From contig NZ_LZJZ01000094.1 in the NCBI RefSeq assembly GCF_001667585.1, positions 1-34,855 of the forward strand: a stretch of DNA of 34,855 nt. Reading direction: 5' to 3'. The notes beneath the pieces are model-generated. The model worked only from the letters and a program-made list of their open reading frames with translations, made no database searches and had not been told where the DNA came from. The translations under genes and the position numbers were made by a program. Shown in pieces: positions 24,339 to 29,990 of this stretch (position 1 is its first letter; each line of letters begins with the position of its first letter). The DNA comes from Mycobacterium sp. E2733. GTDB taxonomy: Bacteria; Actinomycetota; Actinomycetes; Mycobacteriales; Mycobacteriaceae.

Positions 24339-24557
24339 GTGAGTGAGAGGATCGCTGGCAAGACGTTCTCTACCCCCGAGGAGGCGGGCGTAACCCCGCC
24401 GACAGAAGAGGAGTTGGCGGAGGCGCAAAGGATCTTCGATGAGTTCGAAGAGAAGATAAACGCTGTTGCTCCGGAAGATCGAGTGACAGATGTATCGCCC
24501 AAGTTCTGGGATGACATTTCGGGTACTGAATTTGACCCACGCCGGAAAGACTACTAA
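24339..24557 (+). CDS. Small acidic protein, candidate immunity factor for the ART toxin
   Basis: This 72-residue acidic cytoplasmic protein begins (M)SERIAGKTFSTPEEAGV. It has a likely helix rich in glutamate (EEELAEAQRIFDEFEEKINA) and ends GTEFDPRRKDY. There is no signal peptide, membrane segment or known domain. It starts 44 bp after the toxin stop on the same strand, with a perfect AGGAGG. It shares the low G+C content of the toxin tip, so the two probably travelled together. In polymorphic toxin loci the gene directly after the toxin normally encodes the inhibitor, as IFT (Rv3902c) does after CpnT; the sequence is not recognisably IFT-like. Immunity is inferred from position and composition only. 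A longer form from TTG 24297 would have 86 residues. Confidence 0.72.
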   Translation: MSERIAGKTFSTPEEAGVTPPTEEELAEAQRIFDEFEEKINAVAPEDRVTDVSPKFWDDISGTEFDPRRKDY

Positions 24558-24567
24558 AGCGGACGAT

Positions 24568-24617
24568 ACAGACGCTGATGGCCGTCGGCGGGGCCGACTT
24601 GAGTGGTCGTCGTCTGT
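24568..24617. terminator. Compound stem-loop between convergent genes
   Basis: ACAGACG at 24568-24574 pairs with CGTCTGT at 24611-24617. Inside, GTCGGC at 24584-24589 pairs with GCCGAC at 24593-24598. It lies between the convergent stop codons of the candidate immunity gene and the F420 reductase gene, so it probably stops transcription in both directions. Confidence 0.45.
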
Positions 24618-24635
24618 CGGCGTTGCGCCAAGTTA

Positions 24636-25049
24636 CTACTCGCCCCTGTCCAGCAACCCCGACGACCCGAGCACCCGCTCCACCCGCACCTCGATAACCA
24701 CCCGCCGTGGGTTGGGACGCGGAGTTCGGTAGCGCTGGGCGTACCGAAGTTCGGCATCGCGCACGGCGTCGCCATCGCTGTTCACCTTGGACCGGCCTTC
24801 CAGCGACAGCCATCGCGCGCCATCAACCTGACTGAGCACCGCCACCCCGCCACGGTCGGCGTTGACCGCCTTCTGCGAGCCGCCCGTCGTGATGACCCGC
24901 GCGATGTGCGTCTTGGGGTCGAAGGTGAAACCCACCGCGACGACATGGGGCGAATTGTCGGCTCGCAACGTGGTCAGCATGGCCAGATGCCGTTCGGACA
25001 GAAACGCCAGCGCATCGTCAGTAAGCCGGGTAGTGGTATTCGCCATCAC
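24636..25049 (-). CDS. F420-dependent biliverdin reductase-like protein (Rv2074-like)
   Basis: This protein of about 137 residues is a split beta-barrel of the flavin/deazaflavin oxidoreductase superfamily and is almost identical in recall to M. tuberculosis Rv2074, described as an F420H2-dependent biliverdin reductase. Visible segments are LSERHLAMLTTLRADNSPHV, VGFTFDPKTHIARVITTGGS, SQKAVNADRGGVAVLSQVDG and RYRTPRPNPRRVVIEVRVER. The first codon could be GTG 25047-25049 or the adjacent ATG 25044-25046; the ATG is favoured. A TAGCGT hexamer on its strand lies 8 nt before the ATG, so the mRNA may be leaderless. It diverges from the SDR-cob operon across only 32 bp. Confidence 0.94.
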   Translation of the reverse strand: MMANTTTRLTDDALAFLSERHLAMLTTLRADNSPHVVAVGFTFDPKTHIARVITTGGSQKAVNADRGGVAVLSQVDGARWLSLEGRSKVNSDGDAVRDAELRYAQRYRTPRPNPRRVVIEVRVERVLGSSGLLDRGE

Positions 25050-25054
25050 CGCCC

Positions 25055-25060
25055 ACGCTA
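25055..25060 (-). promoter_or_regulatory. -10 hexamer of the F420 reductase gene
   Basis: TAGCGT on the minus strand, 8 nt before the ATG or 5 nt before the GTG start. Confidence 0.4.
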
Positions 25061-25068
25061 GCGCAGGT

Positions 25069-25074
25069 CATAAT
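25069..25074 (+). promoter_or_regulatory. -10 hexamer of the SDR-cobLMK operon
   Basis: CATAAT keeps the key A and T of the -10 consensus (five of six bases of TATAAT) and ends 7 nt before GTG 25082. This again predicts a leaderless start. It lies only 9 bp from the divergent -10 hexamer on the other strand. Confidence 0.45.
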
Positions 25075-25081
25075 CGCAGCC

Positions 25082-25831
25082 GTGGGCGACACGGACGCGG
25101 GACCAGTACTAATCCTGGGCGGGCGCAGCGAGATCGGCATCGAGTTGGCGCGGCTCCTGGCACCCGGGGCAACGGTGGTGCTGGCCGCACGCAACGCCGA
25201 TCAACTCGACGAGCAGATCGCTGCGCTAAAAGCCGCCGGCGCGACGGCGGTGCACACCGAGGAGTTCGACGCCGACGACTTGGGCTCACACGGGCCGCTG
25301 GTCGCCTCGGTCATCGCCGATCACGGCCCCATCACCACGGCCGTGCTGGCCTTCGGCATCCTCGGCGACCAGACCCGCGCCGAGAACGATGCCGCGCACG
25401 CGGTGGCCGTCGTGCACACCGATTACGTCGCCCAGGTCAGCATGCTCACCTACTTGGCCACCGCCATGCGCCGAGCCGACAAAGGCCAACTGGTGGTGTT
25501 TTCCTCGATCGCCGGTGCGCGCGTGCGTCGCGCCAACTACGTCTACGGCTCGGCCAAGGCGGGCCTGGACGGCTTCGCCAGCGGTTTGGCCGACGCGCTG
25601 CACGGCACGGGCGTTCGGCTGCTGATCGCCCGGCCGGGATTTGTCATCGGGCGCATGACCGAGGGGATGACGCCCGCGCCGCTGTCCAGCACCCCCGCGC
25701 AAGTGGCCAAGGCGGCCGCGCATGCGCTCGCGAAGGGCCGACGCACGGTGTGGATCCCGTGGGCGCTGGGGCCGGCCTCCGCCGTGATGCGGCTACTGCC
25801 GCAGTTCGTCTGGCGCAGGATGCCACGATGA
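25082..25831 (+). CDS. Short-chain dehydrogenase/reductase (Rv2073c-like)
   Basis: This 249-residue classical-type SDR has the NAD(P)-binding stretch PVLILGGRSEIGIELARLLA near its start and the cofactor segment LAARNADQLDEQI, which suggests NADP use because of the arginine after the second strand. The active-site serine is in VVFSSIAGARVRR and the catalytic Tyr-x3-Lys in YVYGSAKAG. The end of the protein, RTVWIPWALGPASAVMRLLP, may form a membrane-associating helix, as in the DprE2-like SDRs, to which it is a distant relative. The substrate is unknown. Its stop overlaps the cobL start (ATGA), so it heads the cobL-cobM-cobK operon, but a role in cobalamin synthesis is not established. Confidence 0.93.
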   Translation: MGDTDAGPVLILGGRSEIGIELARLLAPGATVVLAARNADQLDEQIAALKAAGATAVHTEEFDADDLGSHGPLVASVIADHGPITTAVLAFGILGDQTRAENDAAHAVAVVHTDYVAQVSMLTYLATAMRRADKGQLVVFSSIAGARVRRANYVYGSAKAGLDGFASGLADALHGTGVRLLIARPGFVIGRMTEGMTPAPLSSTPAQVAKAAAHALAKGRRTVWIPWALGPASAVMRLLPQFVWRRMPR

Positions 25832-27000
25832 TCATCGTGGTCGGGATCGGAGCCGACGGCATGGCTGGGCTCGCCGAAACGTCGATCCGTGAATTACACA
25901 GGGCCACAGTGATTTACGGGTCGAAAAGGCAACTCGACCTGCTCGATGACACCGTCACCGCGCCCCGCCGCCAGTGGCCCTCACCGATGCTGCCGGCCCT
26001 GCAAGCCCTGCTCGAGGACCACGCCGAAGACATCCACGTGGTGGCCAGCGGCGACCCGCTCCTGCACGGCATCGGGGGCACGCTGATCCGGCTGTACGGA
26101 CCGCAACAGGTCAGGGTGTTGCCGCACGTGTCCTCGGTGACGCTGGCGTGCGCGCGGATGGGCTGGAACCTTCACGACACCGAGGTGATCAGCTTGGTCA
26201 CCGCGCAACCCCACACCGCGGTCCGACGCGGCGGCCAAGCCATCGTGCTGTCGAAAAACGCTGCCACGCCGAAAGAACTCGCCGCGCTGCTCGACGCGCA
26301 TGGCCGCGGCGAATCGGAGTTCACCGTCCTCGAAAACCTTGGCGGCCCAACCGAACACCGCCGTGACGGCACTGCGTGCCACTGGGCCGCCGGCGCACCC
26401 TCGGACGTCGACGACCTCAACGTCATCGCCATCCGCTACCTGCCCGACGAACGCCTGTCGCCGCTGCCCGACGACGCGTTCGTCCACGACGGGCAGATCA
26501 CCAAACACGGAATTCGCGCCGTGACGCTCGCGGCGCTGGCCCCGCGGCCGGGCGAGCTGCTCTGGGACGTCGGCGCGGGCTCGGGCAGCATCGGCGTCGA
26601 GTGGTGTTTGAGCTGGAGCGGTTGCAGCGCGGTCGCGTTCGAGCGTGACGAACGACGCCGCCGCAACATTGGTTACAACGCCGTGGCTTTCGGCATCGAC
26701 TTCGACGTGCGCGGCGATGCCCCGAAAGCGTTTGGCGGGCTCGAGCCGCCTGCCGCCATCTTCATCGGCGGCGGTCTCACCCAGCCCGGCCTGCTCGACG
26801 CATGCCTCGACCACCTGCCCGCGGGCGGTCGCCTCGTGGTCAACGCGGTCACTGCGGAATCGGAAGCTCTCCTCGCACAGTCGTATTCGCGTCTGGGGGG
26901 TCACCTGCGACGCTTCCAGCACTATCAGGGCGAACCGCTCGGCGGCTTCACCGGATGGCGCCCACAGATGCCGGTCACCCAGTGGGCGATGACGAAATGA
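25828..27000 (+). CDS. cobL: CobL, precorrin-6Y C5,15-methyltransferase (decarboxylating)
   Basis: CobL methylates precorrin-6B at C5 and C15 and removes the acetate carboxyl at C12 in the aerobic cobalamin pathway. The 390-residue protein is a two-domain fusion. Residues 1 to about 205 are the CbiE-type methyltransferase (MIIVVGIGADGMAGL at the start, VVASGDPLLHGIGGTL in the middle). Residues about 215-390 are the CbiT-type domain, with the SAM-binding motif LLWDVGAGSGSIGVEW and IFIGGGLTQPGLLDACL. The ATG of the ATGA overlap with the SDR gene is the start; the frame is open upstream inside the SDR gene, but that part is not coding. The stop overlaps cobM in the same manner. Confidence 0.97.
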   Translation: MIIVVGIGADGMAGLAETSIRELHRATVIYGSKRQLDLLDDTVTAPRRQWPSPMLPALQALLEDHAEDIHVVASGDPLLHGIGGTLIRLYGPQQVRVLPHVSSVTLACARMGWNLHDTEVISLVTAQPHTAVRRGGQAIVLSKNAATPKELAALLDAHGRGESEFTVLENLGGPTEHRRDGTACHWAAGAPSDVDDLNVIAIRYLPDERLSPLPDDAFVHDGQITKHGIRAVTLAALAPRPGELLWDVGAGSGSIGVEWCLSWSGCSAVAFERDERRRRNIGYNAVAFGIDFDVRGDAPKAFGGLEPPAAIFIGGGLTQPGLLDACLDHLPAGGRLVVNAVTAESEALLAQSYSRLGGHLRRFQHYQGEPLGGFTGWRPQMPVTQWAMTK

Positions 27001-27752
27001 CTGTGTACTTCATCGGTGCGGGCCCGGGCGCCGCCGACCTGATCACCGTCCGCGGTCAGCGGCTCCTCGAAAGATGCCCGGTGTGCCTCTACGCGGGTTC
27101 GATCATGCCCGACGATCTGCTGGCGCTCTGCCCACCCGGCGCGAAAGTCGTTGACACCGGCCCGCTGACGCTGGAGCAGATCATCACCGAACTGGCCGAC
27201 GCCGACGCCGCCGGCCACGACGTGGCGCGGCTGCATTCCGGTGACCCGTCGCTCTACAGCGCGTTGGCCGAGCAATGCCGCCGGCTCGACGCGCTAAGCG
27301 TCGATTACGAAATAGTGCCCGGTGTAACATCTTTCGCTGCAGCGGCGGCTGCGCTCAAGCGCGAGCTCACCGTTCCCGGCGTCGCGCAGACCGTAACCTT
27401 GACCCGGGTCGCCACCCTGTCCACTGCCATGCCGCCCGGGGAAGACCTGACCACACTCGCTCGATCCGGCGCCACGCTCGTCCTGCACCTGGCCGCAGCC
27501 CAGATCGATGCCATCGTGCCGCAACTCCTGGAAGGCGGCTACCGGCCCGAAACACCAGCTGCCGTCGTGGCTTTCGCCAGCTGGCCGCAACAGCTGGTGC
27601 TGCGCGGCACGCTTGCCGACATCGCCGAGCAAATGCACCAGGACAACATCACCAAGACGGCGATGATCATCGTCGGAGACGTGCTGGCCGCCGGCGGATT
27701 CACTGACAGCTACCTGTATTCGTCCGGACGGACGCGGGGGAGCAGGCACTGA
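26997..27752 (+). CDS. cobM: CobM, precorrin-4 C11-methyltransferase
   Basis: CobM transfers a methyl group from SAM to C11 of precorrin-4. The 251-residue protein has the tetrapyrrole methylase fold. The first motif is VYFIGAGPGAADLITVRGQR, the central SAM motif is ARLHSGDPSLYSALAEQC, and the third is VPGVTSFAAAAAALKRELT. The length equals that of the M. tuberculosis protein. It begins in an ATGA overlap with cobL and ends TGATG with cobK, so three cob genes are translated in series. A longer frame upstream lies within cobL and is not coding. Confidence 0.97.
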   Translation: MTVYFIGAGPGAADLITVRGQRLLERCPVCLYAGSIMPDDLLALCPPGAKVVDTGPLTLEQIITELADADAAGHDVARLHSGDPSLYSALAEQCRRLDALSVDYEIVPGVTSFAAAAAALKRELTVPGVAQTVTLTRVATLSTAMPPGEDLTTLARSGATLVLHLAAAQIDAIVPQLLEGGYRPETPAAVVAFASWPQQLVLRGTLADIAEQMHQDNITKTAMIIVGDVLAAGGFTDSYLYSSGRTRGSRH

Positions 27753-28477
27753 TGCGCCTGTTGCTGCTCGGCGGCACCGCCGAAGGGCGCGCGCTGGCGA
27801 AAGCCTTACACCCGCGTGTCGACATCGTCAGCTCCCTGGCGGGCCGGGTGCCCGACCCCGCGCTGCCGGTAGGCCCGGTTCGTATCGGCGGCTTCGGTGG
27901 TGTCGATGGTCTGCGGCGCTGGCTGGTCGACGAACGCATCGACGCCGTCATCGATGCGACCCACCCGTTCGCGGCGACCATGACAGCACACGCCGCACAA
28001 GTCTGCGCTGAGCTGCGGGTCCCGCATCTCGTGTTGGCTCGGCCGGCGTGGGATCCGGGCCCCGCCATCGTCGTCGATTCGGACACGGAGGCGGCGGAAG
28101 CCGTTGCAAACCAGCAATTCTCGCGGGTGTTTCTCACCACCGGACGCTCGGGGACCAGGGCCTTCGCGGGTAGCGCCGCATGGTTTCTGATCCGCGCGGT
28201 CACCGAGCCTGACCCTGCGTCATTGCCCCGCCGTCACCGGCTGGTGCTGTCCCGCGGGCCGTATCGCTACGACGGCGAGCTCGCGCTGTTACGGGAACAC
28301 CGCATCGATGCCCTGGTCACCAAGAACAGTGGCGGGGAGATGACGCGGGCGAAGCTGGATGCCGCTGCGGCACTGGGAATTTCGGTGGTGATGGTGGCGC
28401 GGCCGCCGCTACCGGCCGGCGTGACGGCGATGGGCAGCGTCGAACAGGCCGCCGAATGGGTAACGGGGCTGGGCTAG
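27752..28477 (+). CDS. cobK: CobK, precorrin-6A reductase
   Basis: CobK reduces precorrin-6A to precorrin-6B with NADPH. The 241-residue product has the N-terminal nucleotide-binding motif MRLLLLGGTAEGRALAKAL, then DAVIDATHPFAATMTAHAAQ and, near the C-terminus, HRIDALVTKNSGGEMTRAKL, which are all family signatures. The ATG shares its first base with the cobM stop (TGATG). The gene converges on sigC, and the two stop codons overlap: the four bases CTAG at 28474-28477 read as TAG on both strands. Confidence 0.97.
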   Translation: MRLLLLGGTAEGRALAKALHPRVDIVSSLAGRVPDPALPVGPVRIGGFGGVDGLRRWLVDERIDAVIDATHPFAATMTAHAAQVCAELRVPHLVLARPAWDPGPAIVVDSDTEAAEAVANQQFSRVFLTTGRSGTRAFAGSAAWFLIRAVTEPDPASLPRRHRLVLSRGPYRYDGELALLREHRIDALVTKNSGGEMTRAKLDAAAALGISVVMVARPPLPAGVTAMGSVEQAAEWVTGLG

Positions 28478-29031
28478 CCGGTCAGGTCGTCGCGCTCGGC
28501 GTCGGCGGCCAACAGCACGTCACGGGCGCGGGCGACGCGGGACCGGATGGTGCCCACCGGGCAGCCGCACACCGCCGCGGCGTCGGCATAGGGCAGCCCG
28601 AGCAATTGGGTGAGCAACAAGGCTTCCCGTTGCTCGGGGATGAGGCTCGCGATCATTGTCGTGACCTCGACCAGGTCTTCGAATCCGCGAGCGTGGCGGT
28701 CACCGCGCAGAACGTGTTCCGGATCGGCCCCGAGGGCGGCGCGCGGCCGTGACTGTACGTGGCGGATGTGGTCGGCCACGACGCGGCGCGCGATCGAAAG
28801 CAGCCAGGTCCGGGCGCTCGAGCGTCCGGAGAACCGTTCGATGGCGCCGATCGCGCGCAGGAACGTTTCTTGGGTCAAGTCGTCGGCGCTGCCCGCATCC
28901 GACAGATAGGTGACAAACCGCCACACGTCTTGCTGGGTGGCTTTGATGAAACTCTCTAGCGCCCGGTCGTTCCCACGTGCGGCGGCCAACGCGAGCTCGG
29001 TAACGGCCTCGTCATCGCTTGGCGCGATCAT
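28474..29031 (-). CDS. sigC: SigC, ECF sigma factor (internal start within the fusion frame)
   Basis: SigC is an extracytoplasmic-function sigma factor. From ATG 29029-29031 the product has 185 residues, exactly the length of M. tuberculosis SigC, and ends ERDDLTG. Region 2 is visible as ATQQDVWRFVTYLSDAGSAD to RTWLLSIARRVVADHIRHV. Region 4 is PEQREALLLTQLLGLPYADA to GTIRSRVARARDVLLA. The start has AAAGGTGG 6 nt upstream, which argues that free SigC is translated even though the frame is open upstream into the zinc-finger membrane protein. In M. tuberculosis sigC has no adjacent anti-sigma gene. It converges with cobK and shares the stop bases CTAG. Confidence 0.93.
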   Translation of the reverse strand: MIAPSDDEAVTELALAAARGNDRALESFIKATQQDVWRFVTYLSDAGSADDLTQETFLRAIGAIERFSGRSSARTWLLSIARRVVADHIRHVQSRPRAALGADPEHVLRGDRHARGFEDLVEVTTMIASLIPEQREALLLTQLLGLPYADAAAVCGCPVGTIRSRVARARDVLLAADAERDDLTG

Positions 29032-29829
29032 GGCGAACCACCTTTGTTTCGCGGGCTGGCTGAGTCTACGACGGCCTGTCGTAGGGGCTGCGGCCGGGTC
29101 GAGGCCCGCCCGGTTGATGGGCCAGAGGTGACCGCGCCGCCGGGCAAGCGGGGAGTCGGCCGACCAAGCGGCGTCGTCCGCCGCATGGGAGGCGCCGGTT
29201 CTGTCTGATCGGACCCGTTCCCGCGCCACCAGCAGCGCGAACGCCAGGCCCAACAGCAAGGGCATGTGGCTGGCGATGCGCGTTGCTGTGACGTCGCCCG
29301 CAAAGGCGTCGACAACCACGTATCCCAACAGTGCGACCGAATAGACGCCCGTAATCGCCGCCACCCCAATCGCGGTGACGGGCCAGACACCGGCCGCGAC
29401 CATCGCCAGGCCCAAGGCCAGCAACCAGGCGGTGGATTCGTGCATCAGATGCTCACCGGACATAGCGCCGTGCATGTGGCTCGACACCATCCCGAAGTCG
29501 ATGCCGCTGATCTGGGCGGCTGCGATCGCCATCTGGAATAGGCCGACGCCGATCAGGCCCCACCGTCGGTAGTGCGAGCGCAGCCAACGCATCCGGCGCT
29601 GGTGCCCGGACGACTCCTCGCCGATGCTCGCCATGATTTTCGCGACCAGGTCGGGCCCGTCGCCGGGCTCGACCGTGGCCAGCCGGCGGGTCTGGGCCGC
29701 GGCGCCGATGAGCCAGGTGCGGCAACGTCGGCACGATTCGAGATGGGCGTCGACCTGCTGCGCGAGCACCTGGGGACGTTCGCCGTCCAGTCGAGCCGAA
29801 AGCGCCTCACGCGCCGCGTCACACCGCAT
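28474..29829 (-). CDS. Zinc-finger membrane protein fused in frame to SigC (putative anti-sigma/sigma fusion)
   Basis: One uninterrupted frame of 451 residues covers two parts. Residues 1-45 carry an anti-sigma-type zinc finger: C3, then H29-x3-C33-x2-C36 in VDAHLESCRRCRTW. Four membrane helices follow at about 90-108, 132-150, 151-173 and 185-202. The first loop is rich in His and Met (H118, M119, H120, M123, H127, M129, H130). After a basic linker, residues 267-451 are a complete SigC. There is no stop codon between the parts. An even number of helices would place both the zinc finger and SigC in the cytoplasm. ATG 29829 was chosen because it puts the zinc finger at the usual place; ATG 29847 is possible and no strong ribosome-binding site is seen. 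SigC may also be made separately from an internal start at 29031. Confidence 0.72.
   Translation of the reverse strand: MRCDAAREALSARLDGERPQVLAQQVDAHLESCRRCRTWLIGAAAQTRRLATVEPGDGPDLVAKIMASIGEESSGHQRRMRWLRSHYRRWGLIGVGLFQMAIAAAQISGIDFGMVSSHMHGAMSGEHLMHESTAWLLALGLAMVAAGVWPVTAIGVAAITGVYSVALLGYVVVDAFAGDVTATRIASHMPLLLGLAFALLVARERVRSDRTGASHAADDAAWSADSPLARRRGHLWPINRAGLDPAAAPTTGRRRLSQPAKQRWFAMIAPSDDEAVTELALAAARGNDRALESFIKATQQDVWRFVTYLSDAGSADDLTQETFLRAIGAIERFSGRSSARTWLLSIARRVVADHIRHVQSRPRAALGADPEHVLRGDRHARGFEDLVEVTTMIASLIPEQREALLLTQLLGLPYADAAAVCGCPVGTIRSRVARARDVLLAADAERDDLTG
29038..29045 (-). promoter_or_regulatory. Internal ribosome-binding site in front of sigC
   Basis: AAAGGTGG on the minus strand, 6 nt before the internal ATG. 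It lies within the open frame of the upstream membrane part, so free SigC and the fusion could both be made from one mRNA. Confidence 0.6.
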
Positions 29830-29990
29830 CCCTGCATCGTTGCGCATGCCCGGTCCGTGCGCAAAGAGCACCGAAACCAAACGGCGGGAACTAAACCGTC
29901 CGGCAAACCGACCACTGAACGTACGCGACGCCAGCCCACCCTGACTTTCACCGAAGAGGTATTCGTGTTCGTGCCCGAAGGCCACCGACG

